Positions 1 through 8,202 of a DNA stretch of 32,119 bases are shown piece after piece; the first letter of the stretch is position 1, and each line of letters begins with the position of its first letter. The stretch is taken from contig JAKADP010000021.1 in the NCBI GenBank assembly GCA_021820465.1, positions 1-32,119 of the forward strand, read 5' to 3'. Source of the DNA: Bacillota bacterium (lineage in GTDB: Bacteria > Bacillota > Sulfobacillia > Sulfobacillales > JAIMBI01). Position numbers and translations under genes: made by a program. The notes under the pieces are model-generated. The model did no database searches. It was given only the letters and a program-made list of their open reading frames with translations, and was not told where the DNA came from.

Positions 1-247
1 AAACCGAAAGTCGTCTACCTGCTCCGATTCAGTTGTCAAGGTCCGCGCCACCCGGCAGTCGCCCGCCGGTCGGACAGCACTCGCTATGTTACGCCCCCTG
101 AACACCAGATGCAAGCGAAATCCGAGAAAAAGTTTTTGGCGCAGGGGACGCACGACTAGCTTCATTTATTGTAAACGCCTATCAGACACGCTCATGGGCC
201 ACCGGATCGCGATCACTGCAGTGGTGCACGGCCGCGCAGCCTGTGCA

Positions 248-256
248 TGGTATACT
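248..256 (+). promoter_or_regulatory. Extended -10 promoter of the ABC-F gene
   Basis: TGG followed by TATACT (251-256) is an extended -10 element. No convincing -35 is seen 17 bp upstream, which is acceptable for an extended -10. Transcription would start near 263 and give a leader of about 170 nt before the ABC-F start codon. The sequence from 1 to 247 shows no supported gene. Confidence 0.5.
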
Positions 257-297
257 GGCGACATCACCGACAGGTGGCTCGCGCGTGGTCGCGGGCG

Positions 298-425
298 AAG
301 GAGGATGCGCTGTGGTGGTCCGAGCTCTGGCGTAGATCTGTCGGGCATTCCTATGCCCAGAACAGGACGACTGCCGGCTCGGGAAGGTAACTGGTCGCCT
401 TCCCTCGACAACAATCAAGGGGAGG
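298..425 (+). promoter_or_regulatory. Leader with short upstream ORF and alternative hairpins (putative translational attenuator)
   Basis: A perfect SD (AAGGAGG, 298-304) lies 7 nt before a GTG that opens a 7-codon ORF, MVVRALA-stop (312-335). Downstream, GGGAAGG (381-387) pairs perfectly with CCTTCCC (398-404). The same CCTTCCC can instead pair with the gene's SD region GGGGAGG (419-425) using one G-U pair. Inside the leader ORF, bases 319-326 can pair with 376-383, which would occupy GGG 381-383 and free 398-404 to cover the SD. A local hairpin GGGCAT/ATGCCC sits at 343-358. This is the logic of erm-type and ABC-F attenuators. The pairings are read from the sequence; the regulation is inferred. 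Confidence 0.5.
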
Positions 426-433
426 CATTTTCT

Positions 434-2023
434 ATGGCTTGGCTGAAGGCGGACGGCATCACACTGGTGGCAGGCGATCGGCGCTTGCTGCAGGATGCCA
501 CGTTTCGCTTGGATCCCGGTGACCGGATAGGCCTCGTCGGCCCCAACGGCATGGGCAAGACGACGCTGTTTCGCGTGATCAGCGGCGAGCGCCTTCCGGA
601 CGGGGGCCATCTGGACCGCTCTGCCGACTTGACCATTGCGTCACTCGATCAGCTGCATCCCCAGAGCGAGGGCACGGTGTGGGACACGGCCGCCGCGTCC
701 AATCGGCGGCTCCCCGAGCTAACCCGCGATCTGCGCGCTCTGGAAGCCGCGATGGCCGATCCGAGCGCACCCGACCTGGAGGCCGTCCTGGCCCGCTATG
801 CCGTGGTGCAGGAGGAATTCGAGCGCTTGGGCGGGTACACCTGGGAGGCGCAGGTGCGCCAGGCCCTAGAGGGCGCAGGCCTGCCGGAATCCCGCTACGG
901 CGACTCGCCGAGTGTGCTGTCCGGTGGAGAGCGCCACCGCCTGGCGCTGGCGCAGGTCGTGCTGTCCGGCGCGGACCTGTGGCTCTTGGATGAGCCCACC
1001 AACCACTTGGACGTGGAGGCGATGGAGTGGCTGGAGCGCACGCTCAGCGCGTTCCGCGGGGCCGTGCTCATGGCGTCGCACGACCGGCGCTTTCTCGAGC
1101 GGACCGCCACGCGCATCATGACCTGGGAAGACGGCTTCTTCTGGCTCTTGACCGGCACCTATCGCCAGTACCAACACCTGCGACAGGAGCGGACGCAGCG
1201 GATCGCGGAGGAGTGGGCGCGCTACTCCGAGGAGCGGGCCCGCCTGCAGGCGTACGTCGATCGCTACCGGGAGGGCAATCGGGCCACCATGGCCAAGAGC
1301 CGGATGCACGCCATCGCCCGCCTGGATCGGGAAGCCGTGGCGCCTGCGGACCGCACCATGACGGCCCCCCGGCGCCTCGCCCATGGCGGGCGCGAGCTGG
1401 CGGGCACCCTGGCCCTCATCGTCGACGGGCTCACCCTGTCCCGCGGGCCTCGCACCTGGCCCCCCATCCAGTTCAAGTTGCCGGTCAAGGCGTGCCTAGG
1501 GATCGTCGGACCAAATGGCTCGGGGAAAACCACGCTGCTGCACGCGCTGGCGGAGTCCGCCCCCGGCGTGCGCTGGAACCCCGATGCGGTCATCAGCTGG
1601 TACGACCAAGAGGCCGCCAGCCTGCTGCCCGAAGAGGCCACCGGCATAAGCCTCGCCCACGAAGAGGGCATGGACCGCGAGACCGCGTACCGCTTGGGCG
1701 CGCGCTTCGGTCTGAAGCGGGAGCTGCTGGACGGCACGGTCGGGACATGGTCCGGTGGCGAGCGGTCCCGATTGGCCCTGCTGTTTGCGCTGATGAGCCG
1801 CTCATCGGTCCTGCTGCTGGACGAACCGACCAATCACCTGGATCTCCGCATGCGCGAGGAGCTGGAATCTCTGCTGGCGGGCTACCCCGGCGCGCTCATC
1901 ATCGTGAGTCATGACCGGGAGCTTTTGGACAACGTGTCGACGCACACGCTGTGGTGGCGGGACGGCACGTTCCACTTCGCCCCGGGCACCTACTCCGCTG
2001 TGCAGCACCGGCCCAACGCCTAG
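434..2023 (+). CDS. ABC-F family ATPase (ribosome-associated, translation factor or antibiotic-resistance type)
   Basis: Soluble protein of 529 residues with two ABC ATPase domains and no membrane segments, the ABC-F layout. Domain 1 has Walker A GPNGMGKT (36-43), signature LSGGE (162-166) and Walker B LWLLDEP (182-188). Domain 2 has Walker A GPNGSGKT (359-366), signature WSGGE (439-443) and Walker B VLLLDEP (459-465). Both Walker B motifs run into the TNHLD sequence typical of ABC-F. A charged helical linker joins the domains; in the family this linker reaches the P-site tRNA and ribosome. The ATG at 434 was chosen for its SD AAGGGGAGG at 417-425. An in-frame ATG at 305 abuts an SD with no spacing and is unlikely. 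Family members either tune translation (EttA, Uup, YfmR) or protect ribosomes from antibiotics. The attenuator-like leader slightly favours protection. The exact subfamily cannot be fixed by eye. Confidence 0.9.
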   Translation: MAWLKADGITLVAGDRRLLQDATFRLDPGDRIGLVGPNGMGKTTLFRVISGERLPDGGHLDRSADLTIASLDQLHPQSEGTVWDTAAASNRRLPELTRDLRALEAAMADPSAPDLEAVLARYAVVQEEFERLGGYTWEAQVRQALEGAGLPESRYGDSPSVLSGGERHRLALAQVVLSGADLWLLDEPTNHLDVEAMEWLERTLSAFRGAVLMASHDRRFLERTATRIMTWEDGFFWLLTGTYRQYQHLRQERTQRIAEEWARYSEERARLQAYVDRYREGNRATMAKSRMHAIARLDREAVAPADRTMTAPRRLAHGGRELAGTLALIVDGLTLSRGPRTWPPIQFKLPVKACLGIVGPNGSGKTTLLHALAESAPGVRWNPDAVISWYDQEAASLLPEEATGISLAHEEGMDRETAYRLGARFGLKRELLDGTVGTWSGGERSRLALLFALMSRSSVLLLDEPTNHLDLRMREELESLLAGYPGALIIVSHDRELLDNVSTHTLWWRDGTFHFAPGTYSAVQHRPNA

Positions 2024-2042
2024 GGCGCGAGCGGGCCTCGGA

Positions 2043-2077
2043 GCTGCGGGCGCCACCCCGGACACGGCGCCCGCAGC
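2043..2077. terminator. Bidirectional terminator hairpin between convergent genes
   Basis: A perfect 12-bp stem, GCTGCGGGCGCC (2043-2054) with GGCGCCCGCAGC (2066-2077) around an 11-nt loop, lies in the 63-bp gap between the ABC-F stop and the convergent rocA stop. No U-tract follows on either strand. Confidence 0.6.
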
Positions 2078-2086
2078 CCTTGCGCC

Positions 2087-3634
2087 CTAGAGGTGTTCCG
2101 CCACGGACTTCATCTGCATGAAGAGCAGCAGGTAGTCGGGGCTGCCGGTCTTGGAATCGGTTCCGGAGAGATTGAATCCTCCAAAGGGGTGGGCCCCCAC
2201 GACGGCGCCCGTGCACTTGCGGTTCAGGTAGAGGTTGCCCACGTGAAACTCGCGCCGGGCCCGCTCGAGCCGCTCGCGAGGCCGGCTGAACAGGGAGCCC
2301 GTGAGCCCGTAGTCCGTGTCGTTCGCGATGTCCAGCGCGTGGTCAAAGTCGCGGGCGCGGACAAAGGCCAGCACCGGGCCAAACACTTCCTCCTGCTCCA
2401 GCTTGGACCCGGGAGCCACGTCGCCGAAAATCGTCGGCGCGATAAAGTACCCGTCGGCCCCCTCCCGGTTCCCGCCGGCCAGCAGCTGAGCGTTCGCCTT
2501 CCCCCACTCGATGTAGCTCAGGATCTTGTTGAAGGCCCGCTCGTCAATGACCGGGCCGAGGTTGTTGGTGGGATCCTCGGCCGGACCCACCCGCAGCCGC
2601 TCGGTCAGCGCCACCACGCGGTCCACCACTTGGTCATATACCTCATCGACCACAACAGCCCGGGAGCACGCCGAGCACTTTTGCCCCTGGTAGCCAAACG
2701 CCGAGGAGACAATGGCCGCCGCTGCCGCGTCCAAGTCGGCGGTTTCGTCCACCACAATGGCATCCTTGCCACCCATCTCGGCCACCACCCGCTTGATCCA
2801 GCGGGTGTCGGCCCCAGCTTGAGCTGCCACCTGGTTGATGCGCAGCCCCACCTCCCGCGAGCCGGTGAATGAGATGAACCGGGTCCGGGCATGTCCCACC
2901 AGATGGTCGCCAATCTCCCCGCCGTCGCCCGGAAGGAAGTTGACCACGCCCGGCGGCACGCCCACCGCTTCAAGAATCTCCATCAGCTTCGCCCCGATGA
3001 TGGGGGTGGGACTGGCGGGCTTTAAGACCACGGGGTTGCCGGCCACCACCGCCCCCATGGTCATGCCCGTCAAAATCGCCAGCGGGAAGTTCCACGGCGG
3101 AATGATGGCCCCCGCTCCCAAGGGTATGTAAAACGCGCTGTCTTCCTCGCCCGAAAGCGGGGTGACGGGGACCGGGCTCTCGAGCCGCTCCATCTGGCGG
3201 CCGTAGTACTCCAGAAAATCAATGGCCTCCGCCACGTCGCCATCGGCCTCGGGCCACGTCTTGCCCGCTTCGAACACTTCCCAGGCCGCCAGCTCCAACT
3301 TGCGCCGCCGCATCTCGCCCGCCGCCCGATACAGCAGCCGGGCACGGGCGCCCGCACTTTGATAGCCCCATGACTTCAGCGCCGTCCAGGAGGCGTCCAG
3401 CGCCGCGTCAACATCCTGGCGCCGCGCCTTGCTGACGCGGCCCACCACCTGGCCAGGCTGTCCCGGGTTGATCGAGGTGATGTAGGCGCCCGTCTCGACG
3501 GTCCGGCCCCCTATTATCAGTGGGTAGTCACGACCCAACTGGCGCCGAACTGACGCCAGCGCAGATTCCATGGCCGCCCGGTGCTCTCCCTGCGAAAAAT
3601 CCGTCAACGGCTCTGACTGATACGGCTCTACCAT
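2087..3634 (-). CDS. rocA: L-glutamate gamma-semialdehyde (1-pyrroline-5-carboxylate) dehydrogenase
   Basis: NAD-dependent aldehyde dehydrogenase of 515 residues, the usual length of Firmicutes RocA/PruA. It oxidises glutamate semialdehyde to glutamate, the last step of proline and arginine catabolism. Visible ALDH features are PPWNFP with Asn182, the general base Glu286 in VAEMGGKD, and the nucleophile Cys320 in GQKCSACSR. The C-terminal stretch HPFGGFNLSGTDSKTG is characteristic of the P5C dehydrogenase branch rather than of general ALDHs. The ATG at 3634 has a G-rich SD (AGGGGG) upstream. It lies 11 bp downstream of the thioesterase gene on the same strand, so the two are probably co-transcribed. 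No proline dehydrogenase is present in the window. Confidence 0.92.
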   Translation of the reverse strand: MVEPYQSEPLTDFSQGEHRAAMESALASVRRQLGRDYPLIIGGRTVETGAYITSINPGQPGQVVGRVSKARRQDVDAALDASWTALKSWGYQSAGARARLLYRAAGEMRRRKLELAAWEVFEAGKTWPEADGDVAEAIDFLEYYGRQMERLESPVPVTPLSGEEDSAFYIPLGAGAIIPPWNFPLAILTGMTMGAVVAGNPVVLKPASPTPIIGAKLMEILEAVGVPPGVVNFLPGDGGEIGDHLVGHARTRFISFTGSREVGLRINQVAAQAGADTRWIKRVVAEMGGKDAIVVDETADLDAAAAAIVSSAFGYQGQKCSACSRAVVVDEVYDQVVDRVVALTERLRVGPAEDPTNNLGPVIDERAFNKILSYIEWGKANAQLLAGGNREGADGYFIAPTIFGDVAPGSKLEQEEVFGPVLAFVRARDFDHALDIANDTDYGLTGSLFSRPRERLERARREFHVGNLYLNRKCTGAVVGAHPFGGFNLSGTDSKTGSPDYLLLFMQMKSVAEHL

Positions 3635-3645
3635 GACTCAACCCC

Positions 3646-4110
3646 CTAGACTTCTGTCGCCTCGCCGGTGCCGCCCCGCAGCGCGTCGTACAGCCGTGGG
3701 TGAACCTTCTTGAGGTTCCCCGCCCGGCCCTGCATCACGAACGCGTGCCGCGTCTCCCCCGAAATCGCCATCTCCGCCCCCAGCGACGCACGATAGGCAA
3801 AGTGCATCCGCGCCGGCGACAGGCGGCTGACCCACACCTCCACGGCCACCGGGTCCCCGGCTCGGAGCGGCCGCCGAAACTGCGCCGTGGCGTCGGTTAC
3901 CAGCAACTCCACGCCTTGGGGCACCACGTCGCGGTAATAAGATACCCCGATGTGGGCTAACCAGGCCACGCGCGCCTCCGAGAACCACTCGAAAACGCGG
4001 CCGTGAAAAATAATCCCCGCCGGATCGCATTCGGCCCACCGAACTGTCAGCGCCCAAGTGACTCGAACGCCCCCCGGCGGAGCCCCCTCAGCTGCTTCCC
4101 CGATTGGCAT
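3646..4110 (-). CDS. Hot-dog acyl-CoA thioesterase (4HBT/YbgC family)
   Basis: A 154-residue single hot-dog-fold protein. The N-terminal motif RWAECDPAGIIFHGRVFEW (24-42) matches the 4-hydroxybenzoyl-CoA thioesterase/YbgC signature, with Asp29 as the catalytic acid. Family members hydrolyse acyl-CoA thioesters in the cytosol; the substrate cannot be told from the sequence. The ATG at 4110 is supported by a GGAGGGG SD about 8 nt upstream. The gene starts just after the terminator of the tRNA pair and precedes rocA by 11 bp, suggesting a two-gene operon. A link between thioester hydrolysis and proline catabolism is not obvious, so co-transcription may only reflect position. An overlapping ORF in another frame (3638-4057) is treated as a shadow. 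Confidence 0.85.
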   Translation of the reverse strand: MPIGEAAEGAPPGGVRVTWALTVRWAECDPAGIIFHGRVFEWFSEARVAWLAHIGVSYYRDVVPQGVELLVTDATAQFRRPLRAGDPVAVEVWVSRLSPARMHFAYRASLGAEMAISGETRHAFVMQGRAGNLKKVHPRLYDALRGGTGEATEV

Positions 4111-4161
4111 CCCTCGCCCCCTCCGCCCACTTTATCATCGCGGCCGCACCAGCCCGCATGC

Positions 4162-4192
4162 AAAAAGAGTCGCTGCCTCTCGGCAGCGACTC
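4162..4192 (-). terminator. Intrinsic terminator of the tRNA-Gln/tRNA-Glu transcript
   Basis: On the minus strand an 11-bp perfect stem GAGTCGCTGCC/GGCAGCGACTC with a GAGA tetraloop is followed by five T residues. It lies 8 nt after the CCA end of tRNA-Glu. It is the most canonical terminator in the window. Confidence 0.93.
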
Positions 4193-4199
4193 CGTCAAT

Positions 4200-4275
4200 T
4201 GGCAGCCCTAAGCGGATTCGAACCGCTGTTTCCGGAATGAGGGTCCGGCGTCCTAGGCCTCTAGACGATGGGGCC
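4200..4275 (-). tRNA. tRNA-Glu (CTC), with atypical C33
   Basis: A cloverleaf can be drawn by hand. The D-stem is GTCT/GGAC, the anticodon stem CCGGA/TCCGG, the T-arm AGCGG-TTCGAAT-CCGCT, and the 3' CCA is encoded. The anticodon loop CCCTCAT places CTC at 34-36, reading GAG (Glu). The D-arm resembles known tRNA-Glu genes. Two oddities: position 33 is C instead of the nearly invariant T, and the acceptor stem has a G1-T72 wobble plus a C6-A67 mismatch. It could be a functional variant or a decaying copy. It is the second gene of a two-tRNA transcript, 5 nt after tRNA-Gln. Confidence 0.85.
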
Positions 4276-4280
4276 ATGTC

Positions 4281-4354
4281 TGGCTGGGGGACCAGGATTC
4301 GAACCTGGGCGAGGTGATCCAGAGTCACCTATGCTACCGCTACATCATCCCCCA
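4281..4354 (-). tRNA. tRNA-Gln (CTG)
   Basis: A clean cloverleaf with acceptor stem TGGGGGA/TCCCCCA, D-stem ATGT/GCAT, anticodon stem GGTGA/TCACC and T-arm CCAGG-TTCGAAT-CCTGG. The discriminator is G and the CCA is encoded. The anticodon loop CTCTGGA gives CTG, which reads CAG (Gln). It is the first gene of a dicistronic tRNA transcript, starting 8 nt after the predicted transcription start. Confidence 0.95.
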
Positions 4355-4368
4355 GCAACGCCCTTCCG

Positions 4369-4397
4369 ATTATAGCGGGCGGACGCATGCAACACAA
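4369..4397 (-). promoter_or_regulatory. Promoter of the tRNA-Gln/tRNA-Glu transcript
   Basis: Minus-strand TTGTGT (4392-4397), a 17-bp spacer and a consensus TATAAT (4369-4374). The predicted start near 4362 is 8 nt before the tRNA-Gln 5' end. Confidence 0.85.
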
Positions 4398-4434
4398 GAG
4401 CCATGCGGCCGGCGGCGCCGGACGCCGGGCCCTC

Positions 4435-4704
4435 TTACAGAATCTGATGCTCGTCAAACAGGCGCCGGGCCTCGCTGACGGTCATATCCGGCGCCGGCAG
4501 CACCAGCTCCGATTCCTTCAGCACGCTGTCGTGCAGGGGCCGACCGCCCCGCACAACCGCCAGCGCCGCAGCCAAGTGGCTGCGGAACCCTTCCGCATCA
4601 TTGTTGCGCACCGTCACCAAGAGCTCTTCATCGGCATGCTTTAACGACTCCAATTGGTCGCCATCCAGCTCGTACTGGCCCTCAGTCATGATGCGCACGA
4701 TCAT
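4435..4704 (-). CDS. pspAA: PspA-associated protein PspAA
   Basis: An 89-residue acidic protein without membrane segments. The opening MIVRIMTEGQYELD and the late LVLPAPDMTVSEARRLF resemble the small PspAA family encoded beside pspA in Actinobacteria and some Firmicutes. Its start codon overlaps the pspA stop (ATGA at 4701-4704), which implies translational coupling. PspAA proteins are thought to partner PspA in membrane-stress protection; their biochemical role is poorly defined. The family call is by motif resemblance and context. No clear terminator with a T-tract follows, only a GC-rich inverted sequence at about 4410-4430. Confidence 0.8.
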   Translation of the reverse strand: MIVRIMTEGQYELDGDQLESLKHADEELLVTVRNNDAEGFRSHLAAALAVVRGGRPLHDSVLKESELVLPAPDMTVSEARRLFDEHQIL

Positions 4705-5414
4705 GAGGCGGCGCCTCCCGCCGGCAGCGAGGCCTTCAGCTTCGCCAGCTCGTCATCCACACCGGACGTCGCCTTCATCTTGTTGAGCTCGTCCTTCAGG
4801 TGATCGCCCGACGCCATGGGGTCATCCAAAGCGCCGGAATCCAACAGCTCGTCAATGGCCGACGCGCGCGCCTGCATCGACTCGGTCTTGTCCTGCGCTC
4901 GCTGCATCGCCATGCCCACATCCGCCATTTCCTCGGACAGGCCGCCCGTGGCTTCGCCAATTTTCACCTGGGCTTCCGCCGCAGAGTACTTGGCCTTCAC
5001 CACTTCCTTCTGCGTCCGAAACGCCTCCACCTTCAGCGACAGCTTCTTCTCCAAGCCCACCAGCTTGGTCTGCTCCTGCTCCAGGTCGGTCAGCTGGCTG
5101 TGCAAGCCATCCAGCTGCTGCTGGGCGGCCTGCTTGCGCGTCAGCGCCTCGCGCGCCAAATCTTCGCGGTTCTGGCTCAGCGCGTCTTTCGCATCTTGCT
5201 CCCAGCTCTTGATCTGGTCCTCCAACTTCGCCGACTGCATTTCGATCCGCTTTTTCGACGTCACCACATCGGCCACGCCGCGGCGCACCTGCTGCAACTG
5301 CTCCAGCTGCCGCTGGTAGGAGTAGTCCAACGTTTCCCGCGGGTCCTCCGCCTGATCCAGCGCCTTAGAGACTTTTGCCTTGAAGATGGTTGACATGCGA
5401 CCCATGATACCCAT
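4701..5414 (-). CDS. pspA: PspA/IM30 (Vipp1) family membrane-stress protein
   Basis: A 237-residue, almost wholly helical, charged protein of the ESCRT-III-related PspA/IM30 family. It forms oligomers on the inner face of the cytoplasmic membrane and maintains its integrity. The start reads MGIMGRMSTIFKAKVSKALDQAEDP, where the amphipathic N-terminal helix and the DP..L motif are typical. Long coiled coils follow at roughly residues 20-190. An upstream in-frame ATG (5462) would add 16 residues, but the ATG at 5414 has an AGGAGG SD 9 nt upstream and is preferred. The gene overlaps pspAA by 4 bp and is divergent from the DUF1540-like gene. Confidence 0.92.
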   Translation of the reverse strand: MGIMGRMSTIFKAKVSKALDQAEDPRETLDYSYQRQLEQLQQVRRGVADVVTSKKRIEMQSAKLEDQIKSWEQDAKDALSQNREDLAREALTRKQAAQQQLDGLHSQLTDLEQEQTKLVGLEKKLSLKVEAFRTQKEVVKAKYSAAEAQVKIGEATGGLSEEMADVGMAMQRAQDKTESMQARASAIDELLDSGALDDPMASGDHLKDELNKMKATSGVDDELAKLKASLPAGGAAS

Positions 5415-5436
5415 CAGCCTCACCCTCCTCGTGGCC

Positions 5437-5442
5437 AGTATA
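5437..5442 (-). promoter_or_regulatory. Putative -10 element of pspA
   Basis: Minus-strand TATACT lies about 23 bp upstream of the pspA start codon and overlaps no gene. The -35 region (ATTATG with 17-bp spacing) is weak, so an activator or alternative sigma factor is possible. Confidence 0.4.
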
Positions 5443-5506
5443 CACCCGCTGACGTGCAACATAATGCCAGGACTCCGCGGGCACGTTAGGCGGGGAGGTT
5501 CGTTGC

Positions 5507-7412
<1,906 letters not shown>

Positions 7413-7461
7413 TTAGAGTTAAAGGTTCCGCCCCTGCGCTCCTGCCCTCGGGGTCCTAGAG

Positions 7462-7498
7462 AAAAGAGGAGGCAGCTGGCTCACCAGCCGTCCTCCTC
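7462..7498 (-). terminator. Terminator overlapping the rpoE stop codon
   Basis: On the minus strand GAGGAGG-A-CGGCTGG pairs with CCAGCTG-CCTCCTC (one bulged A, one G-T pair) around a TGAG loop and runs into TTTTCT. The rpoE stop codon TGA lies in the loop, so the last codons of rpoE form the ascending arm. Confidence 0.8.
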
Positions 7499-7774
7499 TT
7501 CCACCTCGTCCGCTTCCTCGACTGCCGCGGGGCGGTCCCGGCCCGCCGCCCCGGCCGCGTGCCCCCCCTTCGCGGCCCAGTCGCGCAGCGCCCAGAGCCC
7601 CTCCGCGCGATACGTGAAGCGCACGTCCAAGTTAATGTCTGAGTAAATCGCGGCCAGCGTCCGCGCGTCGGGGTCCTGGCCCACGCGCTTGGCGACCTCG
7701 TCCAACAAGTCGTGAACGGGCATGGGCTGCCCGGATTCCTGCAAAATTTGATGCGCGGCGTCCACCGCTCGCAT
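7481..7774 (-). CDS. rpoE: DNA-directed RNA polymerase delta subunit
   Basis: A 97-residue protein with the HARE-HTH fold of RpoE (about residues 1-66; AAHQILQESGQPMPVHDLLDEV, then YSDINLDVRFTYRAEGLWALRDW). Delta binds core polymerase in Firmicutes, affecting promoter-complex turnover and recycling. The acidic tail (VEEADEVEEEDGW) is only about a dozen residues, far shorter than the long acidic tail of Bacillus delta. The ATG at 7774 was chosen because GAGGTG lies 7 nt upstream; the longer reading with ATGs at 7795 or 7825 lacks an SD. An extended -10 promoter lies about 60 bp upstream and a terminator covers the stop. Being followed by pyrG is the classical Firmicutes order. Confidence 0.85.
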   Translation of the reverse strand: MRAVDAAHQILQESGQPMPVHDLLDEVAKRVGQDPDARTLAAIYSDINLDVRFTYRAEGLWALRDWAAKGGHAAGAAGRDRPAAVEEADEVEEEDGW

Positions 7775-7834
7775 AATCCACACCTCAAGTCGCATCCAGA
7801 GTGCCGCTCGTGGCCGCCCGGCCACACTGGCGGT

Positions 7835-7843
7835 ATTGTATCA
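7835..7843 (-). promoter_or_regulatory. Extended -10 promoter of rpoE
   Basis: Minus-strand TGATACAAT has the extended -10 form TGnTATAAT with one mismatch. There is no good -35. The predicted start is near 7828, leaving a leader of about 54 nt before the 7774 ATG. Confidence 0.6.
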
Positions 7844-7981
7844 TGCCCCCACGTGCCGGCGGCACCAGTGGGCCCGCATCGAGAGCGTCGGCATCCGACC
7901 ACATGGCTATGCGGCCCCGCACAGGGGGCGCCAAGATTCGCCCGCCATCGCCACCGAGAGCCACAAACCCTTAATGTTTCC

Positions 7982-8010
7982 TTGACAGGACGTTTCCATA
8001 CCCATAAACT
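7982..8010 (+). promoter_or_regulatory. Sigma-A-type promoter of the riboswitch-controlled peptidase gene
   Basis: Consensus -35 TTGACA (7982-7987), a 17-bp spacer and -10 TAAACT (8005-8010). The start is predicted near 8017, right at the 5' edge of the riboswitch. The stretch 7844-7981 shows no gene. Confidence 0.88.
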
Positions 8011-8014
8011 TGGC

Positions 8015-8142
8015 CACACCGAAGCCGAATCTCCACGATGGAGTACGGGGGATATCAACCGGTGAATCCGACAAAGGTCGGAAGGGGGCTCCTTCTCCCC
8101 CGAACCATGGGAAATTCCCAGACTAACCCCGGAGGCAGGCAT
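8015..8142 (+). ncRNA. Cyclic di-AMP riboswitch (ydaO/yuaA)
   Basis: The leader contains hallmarks of the ydaO/yuaA class. These are GCCGAATCTCC-acgat-GGAGTACGGGGGA (8024-8048), the GGTGAATCC block at about 8062, stem-loops TCCGAC/GTCGGA and GGGGG/CCCCC, a TGGGA/TCCCA hairpin, and the 3' block GACTAACCCCGGAGGC. This class senses c-di-AMP and typically controls cell-wall hydrolases and osmolyte transport, turning genes off when c-di-AMP is high. It sits directly between a strong promoter and the NlpC/P60 gene. No separate terminator hairpin is clear between the aptamer and the SD, so control may act through folding of the 3' end on the SD. Confidence 0.88.
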
Positions 8143-8202
8143 AAGAAGGAAGGATGAATCACTCTGTCCAGTCAGCCTGCGCGGAGCCGGACCATCGCAC
8201 GG

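Noticed and set aside
86-433. N-terminal extension of the ABC-F reading frame
   Set aside because: The extension is low-complexity and basic, contains a promoter and a leader ORF, and the ATG at 434 has the proper SD.
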